From Niebla homalea (taxonomy: Eukaryota > Ascomycota > Lecanoromycetes > Lecanorales > Ramalinaceae): a stretch of 64,000 nt of DNA. Below the pieces are notes generated by a model. That model did not search any database. It was not told the origin of the DNA and saw only the letters and a program-made list of their open reading frames with translations. Location: positions 1,240,001-1,304,000 of the forward strand of contig JAHGAU010000012.1 in the NCBI GenBank assembly GCA_019925105.1. Direction: 5' to 3'. Shown one piece after another: positions 26,926 to 41,752 of the stretch. The translations under genes and the position numbers were made by a program. Each line of letters starts with the position of its first letter. Within the stretch, counting starts at the first letter, position 1.

Positions 26926-26940
26926 TAACCTTTTCCTTCT
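26926..26940 (-). promoter_or_regulatory. Polypurine tract of the gypsy element
   Basis: On the minus strand this reads AGAAGGAAAAGG followed by TTA and then the LTR. The equivalent site of the second gypsy copy is AAAAGGGGGGGG (51875-51886), also followed by TTA. Confidence 0.65.
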
Positions 26941-27205
26941 AATTACGAGCTCCGTTAAGTTACTTATAACGTTAAAGATCTAACGTATTAACGGTAACCT
27001 ACGGTATATTTCCTTAAGCGATTAATAAACCTAAGTTTACCTTAACTTAACGGCGCGATTATTAAATTAAGATCTATTACTTTTATTTTAAAGTAAGTAA
27101 AACTACGAGTATCAGGTTCTAATTATTTAAGATAATAAAGGAGTCGTAAAAACCGGGCTTATCGGGATATATATAATGAAAATCGGTAATAAAGTTAAGA
27201 TATCC

Positions 27206-30173
27206 AATAGTTTTTATTTAAAGTTATTATAATAACTATATATTCCAGATATCTGAATTTAGGTATATAATTTTATATATTAAATATCCTTTCTTTCTTA
27301 AAACGGGGTCTTTTTTCCTTCCGTTTATTTTTAAGTCGATAACCTTAAAAGCCTCGTATTCCTTTCCTTCATTATTTACCTCCATAGGTGGTAACGGGTA
27401 TATTACCTGGCCTGGCAGTAGGTCGCTCTTATCCAGGTAAAGGAGCTATAGGTAAAAAACTGGGTGAACACCCTTTATTAAGTTTAATAACTTAAGCTTA
27501 AAAATATTATTATTATCGATAATACGTATTACTTTATATGGTCTTAAATTCTTATAATTGAATAATATTAATAAACGCGTAATCTTAATAAAACTTAAAT
27601 CGAGTATTATTATATTACTTATATAATACTTTAAAGTTAATAAATAATACTTATTTATATATTAAGCTTATATAAATTAAGTTTATTTAAGTTTATCCTT
27701 AAAATATTTTTGAAGGTATTTTATTTTATTAATTGAATAATCCGCTGCTTTTATCTTATTTCTTAATTATAAAGCTGTAAGTAAATCCCCGGTAAATACT
27801 TTTATCCCGGAACGGGGTAGATAGCTTTTTATAGCTAAGAATAAAGATAATTTAATTAAAACGTTTATATCTAAATTTATTTTAAATTCAGTTATTAATA
27901 AGAAGTTTACCTAATTATCTTAATTATAATTAACGTATACCCTTAAATATTACTTTAATCCAGTATTTATATTTTTTATTTATTTATCCGTTTTTAAATA
28001 AAATACTATTAATAGTTTCGGCTTGATACTTATACGTTAATAAAAATATTATTAAAAGTATAACGTAAATTAATTACCTTTATTTAATATAATCGATTTA
28101 AGATATCTTTTTTCTTTTTATATTTAATTAATAAATATTTATATTATAGTTTATATCTTGAAAGAATTAAGGGTATAGAATTTTCTTTTCTTTAAGAATT
28201 AATTAATAATTATTATAATATACTTATAGTTTCTACCGTATTAACGGTATTTTAATAAAGTAATAATAAAGTTTATTAAAATATCGGTTTAATATATATC
28301 CGGGATTAAAAGGGGCTTTAATAAGCCCTATTTCCCTTTATAATAGCTTTTAAATAGCTTATAGGCTTAATAGCTTTTTATAAACCGTATTACCGAGTTT
28401 ATTATATTCGGTTAATAATATTTATAATTAACTTTTTTATAAGTAAAAATACGTCCGGTATATTTACCTATTCGCGATTTATATAATAGTCTGATAATTT
28501 CTATCCTTAAATTATTGTTATTTATAGGTATAAAGATACAATCGTTTATATAAAGTAAATTATTCTTTATTTCGTATTATCCCAATTTTAATTTAAGGTT
28601 TTTTTTCTTAATAATATTTAAAAGAATTTTACGAGCTCTTATTCTTTTTACATTTATAATACGTTATACCGTATCGTCCTCGCTATAAGCGTTACGGAAA
28701 CGGTTAAGAATTTATTCTTAAAAAATAAGATCGCTATTAAGTAATTCTTTTATTAATTTTTTATTTAAGGTTTTATCTTTAAGGGTTCGTAATAATAATT
28801 TTTCTATTAATTCCTTATTATTATTTTCCTCTTTTCTTAAGTCGTAAATTATAGCTAATAACTCTATAAGTCAGTATTTTACTTTATTAAAAAGTAAAAG
28901 CGTTAACTTAATTTTTAAATATAAATCGATATAATATTTTTAAATAATTATCTATTATTAAAAGATATAATAAATATTTTATTCATTATTAAGAAGATCT
29001 TTAAGGCGTTTAATAAGATTATCGGGCTTTATACCCTATTTATTAAGTTAGTATATAATTTAAAAGTTAAATTTAAAGAAAAACTTTATTTAATAAGCTT
29101 ATCGTTTATTTAATTATTTAAATAATATAAAGTATTTAAGGTTCTTATAATCCGTAATAATATAGATAAGATTTTTAACTAATATTTTAATTAATTTAAG
29201 GCGCTATTCTTTAAAAGCTTTAATAATAATAAGTAATTCCTTATCGTATATTTTATAGTTATATTCCTAAAGACTTATCTTTTTAAATAAAAAAACGACC
29301 AGATAAAGCTTTCCTTCATTATTTTTTTATAAAAGTATAACCGTAATAATGTAATCCGACGTATTTATTTTAATTTATATTTCCTTATCGGGGTTAAAAT
29401 AATTAAGGATAAATATTATAATAAAAAAGTATTTTAAGGTTTTAAAGGCTTTTTATTAAGGACTATTTAAGGCTTATAAATACTTAAATTTTTAAGTATT
29501 AAATAACTTAATTAAATCGGTTAATAATATGATGATTTTTAAATACGTTAAAATAAAGTATCGGTAGAAATTTATAAATCCCAGGAACATTTAAATATCC
29601 TTTATATAACGGGGTGTCTTTTAATTTCTTATTATATCCATTTTCCTTAAGTCTATATATAAACCTTCAATAATAATAATTAATCTTAAATACTTAATTT
29701 CAATAATATTAAAGTTATATTTATTAATATTTAAGAATAATCTTACGTTTTAAAGCTTTTATAATATCTTTTAAACGTATAAAATATATTTATCTTTAAA
29801 CGTATTATAAATAAGGATATCGTTTAAATAAACTATATAAAATATATTAAAATATTCCCGAAGGATTATATTAATGAAAAATTAAAATATATTTAATATA
29901 TTATATAGTCCAAATAGTATTATTATATATTTATAGAAACCGTAACGTATAAGAAACGTAGTCTTCTTCTTATAACCTTATTTAATATAAATTTCATTAA
30001 AAACGGTAATAATATTAAACTTAATATAAATCCGTACGTAATATAACTTAAATAAGGTTTTACGGATAAAAGGAAATATATTATAATTCTTAATTATTAA
30101 TATATTAAGAGCTTAATAATCGATATATACTTTTAAGCCTCCGTCTGGCTTCTTAATAATAAGAATTAATATT
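27206..30173 (-). pseudogene. Gypsy pol 3' half: reverse transcriptase, RNase H, integrase, chromodomain
   Basis: Minus strand, read right to left. RT begins near 30160 with KKPDGGLKVYIDYQALN. LFGLYN and the active site YLNDILIY (YLDD expected; 29805-29830) follow. RNase H reads YNYKIYDKELL near 29240-29280, then ITDYKNL. The integrase spans roughly 28800-27480 with many stops. The last part is well preserved: VHPVFYL near 27475, then LPGQVIYP, and a chromodomain-like segment with EYEAFKVID and then GYLIYKIIYLNSDIWN, ending at a stop near 27206. LINE B interrupts the RT just upstream (30173/41742). Confidence 0.85.
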
Positions 30174-33100
30174 ATTGATTGATTGATTGATTAATTTATA
30201 TTACGGATCTAGTTAAGCTAATTCCGGCGTTCCTTAATACTTGGCTATTTAGTTTTATTAATAACCGTAAAAAACCCGATATCTATAACGTCAGGAATAA
30301 AAACCGGTATTTACCCAGCCTTTACTTACGTTTTAAGGGCTAAGAGTATTTACGGCCGTTTAAAGAATAAAAATTTATTTATATACCTTTTTTAAGAAAA
30401 CCTATAATATTACGATTAAATCTATTTAAGGGTTATTTTTAAACTTATTATTCTTTTATTACTTTATAGGTTTATTTAATATTAAAATTTTAAAATTCCG
30501 ATTATATTATTAAATATCCTTATTAATATATATATTATTATTATTTTATTTATATGATTCTATTAATTAATATAGTATCGTTTTTTATACTGCCCCGGTA
30601 TTTATAGCCCCTTTAGCCCCCTATTGGGTACAGTTTTTTTGCCATTGCTTTTTACCTTTGGGTTAATAATAAGGTTTCTTAATTAAGTTTTCGATTATTT
30701 TTTTAATTTTTTTAATTAAGCTGAACTATAGTAATAAGCCCGTAATTATTATAAATTTAATAACCGCCTTAATATCCTTTTTATTAATAAGTATTTAATA
30801 ATAATTATTAATTCCTACTTTTTTAATTAATCCCGGTTTAAACTCCTTAAATAATAAATAAAAAATTAATACGTATACGGTATCTTATTTTTATTATTTA
30901 TACTTATAATTAATATTAATTTAGCTATTAACGTATATAATAGAAAAAAAGTAAATTAAGCCGTTTTTATTTATCCCGAGTTAAATTATTAACGTATTAT
31001 CGCCTTTCCTTATAATCTTATAACGCCAGAAATGCTTATTAATGATTTTATCGTTATTTAACGCTGGGTATTATCGTCCTTAAGGGATTAATTTTTTATA
31101 TTTACGTTAATATTTTATTTATTTTTTTATAATCTATAAAGTAATTACCGTTAACTTCACTTTTATAATTTTCTTTTTTTCCGTTGTTTTTATTTTAAGT
31201 AAAAGTTTATATATTTTTACGTTAACTTTTTAAATATAAATTAGGTTAACCTCTTTTTTAATTTACTTTAATTTAATTTTTATAGAAAGAATAAATACCG
31301 TTTTTTAATATTTTTTTATTTAAGGTTTCTTATAATTCTAATAAATACGTTTATTTCCTATTAGTATAATTAAGTTTATACCTTTTTTAAGCCTTATTTA
31401 AGCGATTATTTAATTTAAGGCCAGCTTTATTAATAATATAAAAACCTTAGATTCTAATATTAAAACGGGAGTTACTTTATATATTTTATTTATTACTTTT
31501 AAGTATTAATTTTAAACCTTTTATAATTACCGGACGGGCTCTTTTTTATATTTAAGCGTGCCTTTAAGTATATATTAAATAATTACCGTATACGTTATCG
31601 TAGGCTTTATAACCGTTTAATAAATAATTTTAACCTTTTATAAAATAACTTTTTACGTTAACGCCGTAAGGTAAATAAGGTTTTTTTTTTATAAAATTAT
31701 CTTCTTTTAAACCTTTTTTATATAATTTTTTTAATTTAATTTCCTATTAATTTATAAGTTAAGTACCTTAATATTAACTTCCGGTTTTACCGTTATATTA
31801 CTTAAGTTTATTATAATTATTATATTATATAACTTTAAGCTCTTTATTATATAAATAAGCTTATATTTATATAAAGTAAATTAAGCTTTATATATCTTTA
31901 TTTATTATAAATAGACTTTATAAACTTATTTTAACTTTAAATAATTTATATAAATAAACGTATTATAAGTTAAGAAATAAATATTATTAATAAAGCTTTT
32001 TATTTAAATTTTCTATTTTAATTTTATTAAGTCTTTAATAAGCGGGCCGTTAAAGAATAAGAATAAAATTAAAAAAATAAATAATTTTTAAAAAATCTTT
32101 ATTATTATAAGCTTTATTATATTTATTTTTTATTTTAAATTAATTAACGTTATTTAATTATTTAAGAAACTTTCTATTTAATTTATAAAGAAAAATAAAA
32201 CCCTTTTTTTCTATAAATTATATAATAACCTTTAATAATTTATTTTATTAAACGCCTTTATAATATTTAAGGAAAAAAGATTTATAACGTATTTCTTTTT
32301 ATAATTTTATATTATATATACGTTATTAATTAAGCCTTTAAAAGCCATTTCTATTAATTATCCTTTTTTTATTTTTATTTATTAATTAAAGAATAACTTA
32401 TATTTTTCTATATAATTATTTAAAATCTTTATAATTATTATCTTTAAAGCCTTTTTTAATATATAAAGGAATATTATAAATCTATATAACTTTATTTTTA
32501 AGTAATTTAATTTAATAAATTTCTTAAGGATAATCGTTTTAATTTTTTTAAATTTATAAGGGTAATATCTTATATTAAAGTAAACTTAAAATAAGTAAAT
32601 AAAGACCTCTTTAAATAATAACGTTATTATAAATAAAAACCTATTTAATATACCGTTAAATTTAAAGGTTTTATCCTTCTTTAATTTATTAATTATTTTA
32701 ATTATTTTTTCCTAAGTTATTATTTTATTTATTATTATTAATTTAAAATATATTGTACTATTAATATTTATTAAGTTAACTTCCGGTAACGGGGGAAAAA
32801 ACGTTTTTTTAAAAGCCTTAATTTTACCGTTAAAAATATTTATTACCGTATTATCTGGTCTTTTTAAGGGTAAAAACTTAAAAATAAATTTAGGTTTTTT
32901 ATTTTATTCCTTATTATATTTTATTAACTTTTAAATATTATAAAGGGAAACCGTTAAGTTATATATTATAACCCGGAAGTATATTTACTTAACTTTCCGG
33001 ATAATTCTTTTTTTTTTAAGCTTTTTTTAATTATTAAAATATCTTTTAATTTTTATATTTAATAATTTATTTTATAAGCGCTTTTACCTTTATAATTATT

Positions 33101-36100
33101 TTTATATATTTTTTATTTTAATAAGTTTTAACTCTTTAAGATAACTTTATTATTAAGATTATAACGTTAATTATTTTATTTAAAGTTTTTATTACCCGTT
33201 TTATAAAACGGTTAATTTATTTTTTATTATTAAACCGGGGACGCTCCGTTAATTAAGATATTATTTTTATTACTTTCATTAATATTTTGGTTTCTTTAAC
33301 CGTTTTTTACGTTTATTTAAACGGTAAAAGCAAAATTATATTAATAAATTAACTTAAAATTTTTTATATTAAGACGTAATCTAAACCGTATTTTAAGTCC
33401 TCTTAAAATCTATATATTATAATTAAATTAATAATATTTTCTAAGTTAAATATTAAGTTAATTATAGTCTTAAGTTTATAACTTTCTTATATAATAATTT
33501 TTTTTAACGTTAATAACGTAAAATTAAATTATATAATAATTATTAATAGTTCCTTAAATTCAATATAATTAATTATATAACCGTTTTTATTTTATTAAAT
33601 ATAATAAAATTAAAGTCCTTTATTAAAAGATATTTATTAAATATAATTATAATATCCTTAAATAACGGGATTATAAAGGGTTTTTTTTTTATTAACCAAT
33701 AACGGATTATATATATTATAAATATTTAAAGTATTTTTAATATCCTTCTTTTATATAATCCGGAGTATATATAAGTTCCCTCCGTAATAAGTAATATTTT
33801 AATTATTTATATTTAATTTTTATTAATAAAGAAATATATTTATATCGTTTTATTATCCTTAAAGGCTAAATAAAAACTATCTTCCGGGTTAATTAAAGAA
33901 TAAATATATAGATTATATAACGGTTCTTATATCGTTATAATATCGATATCCTTTATCTTTTTAAATTTAAATATTAATATTATAACTTTAACTATTTCCT
34001 TATATACGTTATATTATATTACCTTTAAAAGCGTAAATATATTAAATATTAATATCCATTAGGCTTTTTTTATTAATTTTTATTTATATAAACGATTTCT
34101 TTTTAAGGTTAAACGTTATTTATTTTAATTTTTTTACTATAATAATAATCCCGGTTAAGCGGCCGGCTTTAAGGGTTAATATTATTATAAGCTTCCTTTT
34201 TTTTATATTATTGGTTATTACGTTTTACCCTTCCTTATTTAATAAGCTTTATTTACGTTTTAAGACCGTTTTTAATTACTTTACCGGTTTAAGTTTATAT
34301 AAATTATAATATTAAATTTTAACCGTTATCCTAATTTTTTTATGTTAAGTTTTTTTTATTCTTATTATATACTATAAGTTTTACGTTAAATAATTATTAT
34401 TATTATATGCCGCGTATTTTAACGTATTCTTTATTAAGTCTTTTATTATTAAGCCAGTATATTTATACGTATTATATCCTTCAGTATATATTATATACTT
34501 TATATTATTAAGGTACCTCATAATAATATATCCGTATTTTTAATATTTAAAGTATTAATAGATATTTAGTACTTAATCTTAAGGTTTTATTAATTTAAGG
34601 GACTTACCCTTTATTACCCTTTTATTAAGGATATTATTATATATTCTTATTAACGTTATACTTAAAATAACCGTAAAGTATCTCTTTATATAACTGAAAA
34701 CGTTTAGCCTTTTTATTATAAGAAAAAGACTATAATTAATGATTTTTAGTTTAAAGTAAAAGACCATATTCTTTTTTTTATCCGCCTTAAAGTAACTTCC
34801 CTTTCTTCCCCCGTAAATTTTATTAAGTATATCCTATTTACCGTAATAGCGAAAAATTACCTTAATACCTTTACTATTTTATACCCTTTTTTACCGGTTT
34901 ATCCCTTTAACTTTTCTAGCCCCTTTTTTATTTTTAATAAAGTTATATTAAGGAAAATATCCCTACTTTATAACTTATATACCGTAATAATTTATTTTAT
35001 TAATAATTTTTTTATTACCTTAAATATTTTTATTAATTATAACGGGTTCATTTTCACCGTTATATTCCTTTCCTTTTTACCTAATAATCGTATAATTATT
35101 ATCTTTACCTTCCTTAATACCGCCGTTTTCTCCCCCGTCCTTATTTCCTTTATTATTAATACCGGCGCCGTCCTTATAATTTTTACTATTTAATTTATTC
35201 CCGTTCCTTTCCTTAAAGCCTTTTCCGTTGCTCTTTTACTTCGTATATATCCTTTCTGTCTCCTTTTACCTTTATCCGTTAATACTTTTATTATTGCCCT
35301 TTAAACTCTATATAGCCTTTTTAACTCCTTTAAATTTTTCTTTATATTTATGTAAAAGTTTTTTACTTTTTATAACCCGATTTATAATATCGGCTAGGTT
35401 TTTAACGTAATATCCTTCTATATAATTATAAGGAATTTTTATAATATTAAAGTGAAATCAAAAATGGCGACGAACAACGGGACCCCAGAGGTCAGAAACG
35501 ATATACGCGTGCATAATTTAAGTAATAATAAAAACAATACCTTAAATATGATAAACGGAAGCGGAATAATAATAAAAATAAAAAGGAAGGAAAAATAAAC
35601 GGTTTAAATTAATAGGAACGGTAATAAATTATATAAATAATATAATAAATATAAAATAGAAAGGCCTTAAATCGAATAAAAAGCCTATAATTAATAAGAT
35701 ACGTATAAAGGGACGCGTATAACGCGTAAAAGTATTATTATAAAAGGTAATAAATAAAAGGCAGAAAGAATAAGGACAATATACGGGGACGGATAAAGGG
35801 TAAACGGAGGCGTAAAAAATTTTATTAAATATATATAAATTAAGAAAAAGCTAAATAAAGATAAGAAGATATTAAATAAATAAAAATAAGCTATAAAAAA
35901 AAATTATTAAATATATAAAGAAAAAGTAAAAGGGGAAAAAACAATAAAAACATTAAAAAGCCTCCTTATAATTATATAGAAGGATATTACGTTAAAGACT
36001 TAATTGATACTATAAATCGGGCTACGGAAAATAAAAGACTTTTACGTAAATATGGGGAGAAATTTAAGGGAGTTAAAAAAGCTATACGGAACTTAAAAGG

Positions 36101-39100
36101 CGGTAATAAAAACGCTGGCGGACGGAAATAAAAAAAAATAAAAAGGATATATATAAAGTAAAAAAGCGATAAAGGAGGCTTTAAAAAAGGGAGCGGAAAT
36201 AAGTTAAATAATAAAAACTATAAGGGCGGCATTAACGTTAATAATAAAAAAGGTAAAGGCAAAAGAGAAAACGGCGGCGTTAAAAAAAATAAAAATAATA
36301 ATTATATAATTATCGGGCGAAGAAGAAAGGAATATAATAGTAAAAATGAATTTATTATAATTAATAAAAACGTTTAAGGTAACGGGAAAACTATTAATAA
36401 AATAAATTATTATAATATATAAATTATAAAATAAAAATATTTTCCTTAATATAACCTTATTAAAAACGAAAAAAGGATTAAAGAAGTTAAAGGGATAAGC
36501 TAATAAAAAAAAGTATAAAATAATAAAAATATTAAAGTAATCTTTCATTATTATAATAAACGGGATATACTTAATAAAGTTTATAAAAGAGGAAGAAGAA
36601 GTTACTTTAAAGTAAATAAAGAAAAAGAATATAGTCCTCTACTTTAAACTAAAAATTATCGATTATAATTTCCCCCTATAATAAAAAGGTTAAATACCTT
36701 TAATCGTATAAAAAAATACTCTATAGTTATCTTAAATATAACGTTAATAAGGATATATAATGACATTCTTAATAAAAAGGTAATAAAGGGTAAATCTTTT
36801 AAATTAATAAAACCTTAAGATTAAATAGCGGATATCTATTAATACTTTAAATATTAAAGGTATATATATATTATTATAAGGTACCCTAATAATATAAAAT
36901 ACGTAATATATATTAAAGGGTATAATACGTATAAATACGTTAACTTAATAATAAAAGGCTTAATAAAAAACGCGTTAAAATACGTAATATACGGTAATAA
37001 TAATTACTTAACGTAAAATTTATAATATATAATAAAAGTAAAAAAGACCCAGCGTAAAAAGATTAGGATAACGGTTAAAATTTAACGTTATAACTTATAT
37101 AAATTTAGACCGATGAAATAATTAAAAATAATCTTAAGATATAAACGGAATCTATTAAACGGGAAAGGGTAAAACGTAATAATTAATAATGTAAAAAAGA
37201 GGAAACTTATAATAATATTAACCCTTAAAGCCGGCCGCTTAATTGGGATTATTATTATAACGAGAAAATTAAGATAAATAACGTTTAACCTTAAAAAAGA
37301 TTATTTATATAAATAAAAGTTAATAAAGAAAGCTTAATAAACGTTAATATTTAATATATTTATACTTTTAAAAGTAATATAATATAACGTATATAGGGAA
37401 GTAATTAAAATTATAATATTAATATTTAAATTTAAAGAAATAAAGGATATCGATATTATAATAATATAAAAGTTATTATATAATCCGTATATTTATTTTT
37501 CAATTAACTTAAAAAATAATTTTTACTTAACCTTTAAGGGTAATAAAATAACGTAAATATACTTTTTTATTAATAAAAGGTTAAATATAAATAGTTAAAA
37601 CGTTATTTATTATAAAGGGAATTTATATATACTCCGGATTATATAAGAAAGGGATATTAAGGGTACTTTAAATATTTATAATATATATAATCCGTTATTA
37701 ACCAATAAAAAAAGATCCTTTATAATCTTATTATTTAAAAATATTATAATTATACTTAATAAGTACTTTTTAATAAAAGATTTTAATTTTTATTATATTT
37801 AATAAAATAAAAACGGTTATATAATTAACTATATTAAATTTAAGGAGCTATTAATAATTATTATATAGTTTAATCTTATATTATTAACGTTAAAAAAAGC
37901 TATTATATAAGAAAGCCGTAAACTTAAAATTATAATTAACTTAATATTTAACTTAGAAAGTATTATTAATTTAATTATAATATACGGACCTTAAAAGGAC
38001 TTAAAATATAATTCAGATTATATCCTAATATAAATAACCTTAAATTAATTTATTGACGTAATTTTATTTTTACCGTTTAAATAAACGTAAAAAACGGTTA
38101 AAGAAATTAAAATATTAATAAAAATAATAAAAATAATATTTTAATTAATAAAATATCTTTAGCTTAATAATAAGGAATAAATCGACCGTTTTATAAAACG
38201 GATAATAAAAACTTTAAATAAAGTAATTAATATTATAATCTTAATAATAAAGCCGTTTTAAAGAGTTAAAATTTATTAAAATAAGGAATATATAAAGGTA
38301 ATTATAAAGGTAAAAATGCTTATAAAGTAAATTATTAAATATAAAAATTAAGAAACGCTTTAATAATTAAAAAAAAGCTTAAAAAGAAAAAAAAATTATC
38401 CGGAAAATTAAATAAATATATTTCCGGGTTATAATATATAATTTAACGGTTTCCTTTTATAATATTTAAAAATTAATAAAATACGGTAAAGAATAAAATA
38501 AAAAATTTAAACTTATTCTTAAGTTTTTACCCTTAAAAAGACCAAATAATACGGTAATAAATACCTTTAATAATAAAATTAAAGCTCTTAAAAAAACGTT
38601 CTTTCCTTTATTACCGGAAATTAACTTAATAAATATTAATAATACGGTATATCCTAAATTAATAATAATAAGTAAAATAATAACCTAAAAGATAATAATT
38701 AAAACAATTAATAAATTAAAGAAGGATAAAACTTTTAAACTTAACGGTATATTAAATAAATTTTTATTTATAATAACATTATTATTTAAAGAGATTTTTA
38801 TTTATTTATTTTAAGCTTATTTTAATATAAGATATTACCCTTATAAATTTAAGGAAATTAAAACAATTATCCTTAAGAAATTAATTAAATTAAATTATTT
38901 AAAAATAAAGTTATATAAACCTATAATATTTCTCTATACGTTAAAAAAAACTTTAAAGATAATAATTATAAAAATCCTAAATAATTATATAAAAAGGTAT
39001 AAGTTATTCCCCGATTAATAAATAAAAGTAAAAAAAGGATGGTTAATAAAAATAATTTTGAAAGGCTTAATTAATAACGTATATATAATATAAAGCTATA

Positions 39101-41741
39101 AGAAAAAATACATTATAAGTCTTTTTTCCTTAAATATTATAAAAGCGTTTAATAAAATAAATTATTAAAAATTATTATATAATTTACGGAAAAAGAAAGT
39201 TTTATTTTTCTTTATAAATTAAATAAAAAGTTTCTTAAGTAATTAAATAACGTTAATTAACCTAAAATAAAAGATAAGTACAATAAAGCTTATAATAATA
39301 AGGATTCCTTAAAAATTATTTATCTTTTTAATCTTATTTTTATTCTTTAACGACTTACTTATTAAAAACTTAATAAAATTAAAATAAAAAATTTAAATAA
39401 AGGGCTTTATTAATAATATTTATTTCTTAACTTATAATACGTTTATTTATATAAATTATTTAAAGTTAAAATAAGTTTATAAAGTTTATTTATAATAAAT
39501 AAAAATATATAAAGCTTAATTTACCTTATATAAATATAAATTTATTTATATAATAAAAAGCTTAAAGCTATATAATATAATAATTATAATAAACTTAAGT
39601 AATATAATAATAAAACCGGAAGTTAATATTAAAGTATTTAATTTATAAGTTAATAAGAAATTAGATTAAAAAAATTATATAAAAAAGTTTAAAAGAAAAT
39701 AGTTTTATAGAAGAAAAGCCTTATTTACTTTATAATATTAACGTAAAAAGCTACCTTATAAAAAATTAAAACCGTTTATTAAGCGGTTATAAAGTTTATA
39801 ATAACGTACGTAACAGCTATTTAATACGTACCTGAAAATACGCTTAAATATAAAAAAGAACCCGTTTAATAACTATAGAAAATTTAAAACCGATATTTAA
39901 AAATAATAAATAAAATATATAGAGTAACTCCCGTCCCAATATTAAAATCTAAAGTCTTTATATTATTAATAAAACTGGCCTTAAATTAAATAATTACTTA
40001 AATAAAACTTAAAAAAATATAAATTTAATTATATTAATAGGAAACGAACGTATTCATTAAAACTATAAGAAGCCTTAAATAAAAAAGCGTAAAAAAGTAA
40101 TATTTACTTTTTTTACGGAAATTAAATTAAAATAAATTAAAAAAGAAATTAATTTAATTTACGTTTAAAAAATTAACGTAAAAGTATATGAACTTTTATT
40201 TAAAGTAAAAACGGCGGAAAAGAAGAAAACCATAAAAATAAAGTTAATAGCGATTACCCTATAAACTATAAGGAAATAAATAAAGCGTTAATATAAATAT
40301 AAAAAATTAATCCCTTAAAAACGATAATATTTAATATTAAATAATAACGAGGTTATTAATAAATATCTCCGGCGTTATAAGATTATAAAAAAAAAAAATA
40401 ATACGTTAATAATTTAACTCCGGATAAATAAAAATAACTTAATTTATTTCCTTTTTATTATATATACCGGTAACCGGATTAACGTTAATTATGAATATAA
40501 ATAATAAAAATAAAACGCTATATACGTATTAATCTCCTATTTATTATTTAAGGAGCTTAAATTAAAATTAATTAAAAAAGTAAAAACTAATAATTATTAT
40601 TAAATACTTATTAATAAAAAGGGTATTAAAGCGGCCGTTAAATTTATAATAATTACGGGCTTATTATTATAATTTAACTTAATTAAAAAATAAAGAAAAT
40701 AATTAAAAATTTAATTAAGAAACCTTACCGTTAACTTAAGGGTAAAAAGCAATAATAAGAAAATTATACTTAATAAGGGGTTAAAGGGGCTATAAATACC
40801 GGGGTAATATAAAAAGTAATATTATATCGGTTAATAAAGTTATATAAATAAAATAATAATAATATATATATTAATAAGGATATTTAATAATATAATCGGA
40901 ATTCTAAAATTTTAATATTAAATAAATCCGTAAAATAACGGAAAAATAATAAGTTTAAAAATAATCCTTAAATAGATTTAATCGTAATATTATAGGTTTT
41001 CTTAAAAAAAAATATATAAATAAATTCTTATTCTTTAAATAACCATAAATATTCTTAACCCTTAAAATATAAATAAAGGTTAAATAAATATTAATTTTTA
41101 TTTTTAACGTTATAGATATCGGGTTTTTTACGGTTATTAATAAGGTTAAATAGCTAAATATTAAGGAACGCCGGAATTAACTCAGCTAGATCCGTAGTAT
41201 AAATCAATCAATCAATCAATAATTATAAGGAGGTTTTTTAACGTTTTTATTGCTTCCTTCTTTTTTACTTTTCCCTTACGTATTTAATAATTATTTTTTT
41301 TTATAACTTATTCTTATTTATTTAATATCTTTTTATCTTTATTTAACTTTCTTTTAATTTATATATCCTTAATAAGGTTTTTTACGCTTCCGTTTACCTT
41401 TTATCCGTCCTTATATACCGTCCTTATCCCTTTTATCCTTTATTTATTACTTTTTATAATAATATTTTTATACGTTATATACGTTTTTTTACGCGTATCT
41501 TATTAATTATAAACTTTTTATTCGATTTAAGGTTTTTTTATCTCGTATTTATCGCGTTATTTATACGACTTATTACCGTTCCTATTAATTTAAGTTACTT
41601 ACCCTTCTTCCCCCTTTATTTTTACCATTATTCCGCTTCCGTTTATTATATTTAAAGTATTATCCTTATTATTACTTAAGCTATACATACGTATATCGTT
41701 TCTAACCTCTAGGGTCCCGTTGTTCGTCGCCATTCAAGTTC
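30174..41741 (-). mobile_element. LINE copy B, full length, nested in gypsy RT and carrying LINE C
   Basis: A minus-strand LINE. The 3' tail (TTGA)n is at 30174-30193, the ORF1 ATG at 41731-41733. Perfect 11-bp duplication GAATTAATATT at 30163-30173 and 41742-41752. Removing copy C leaves about 5.77 kb. The leader upstream of the ATG is only 8 bases (41734-41741). Gypsy RT sequence continues across the site: on the minus strand IRPNISLYNIN to its right joins KKPDGG to its left. The subfamily is that of I and G. Heavily RIP-mutated. Frames such as 34579-34767 correspond to short ORF1 remnants shared with copy I (2796-2984). Confidence 0.92.
35435..41220 (+). mobile_element. LINE copy C, full length, innermost element of the nest
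   Basis: A plus-strand LINE inserted in LINE B. ORF1 ATG at 35464, 3' (CAAT)n tail 41202-41220. Duplication AATTATAAGGA at 35424-35434 and 41221-41231; B reads on from 35434 to 41232 as copy I does at about 3645. ORF2 landmarks: the endonuclease A-I-Q-E-P region at about 37447-37475, and RT FINNI (FVDD expected) at 39406-39420. At about 5.79 kb it is a good length reference for the family. As the innermost insert it must be the youngest of the chain, yet it is as heavily mutated as the others. Confidence 0.93.
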
Positions 41742-41752
41742 GAATTAATATT

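Noticed and set aside
41202..41220. CAAT repeats as telomere-like or CRISPR-like arrays
   Set aside because: They are 4-bp runs at the 3' ends of LINE copies, always adjacent to the same terminal sequence; there are no spacers.
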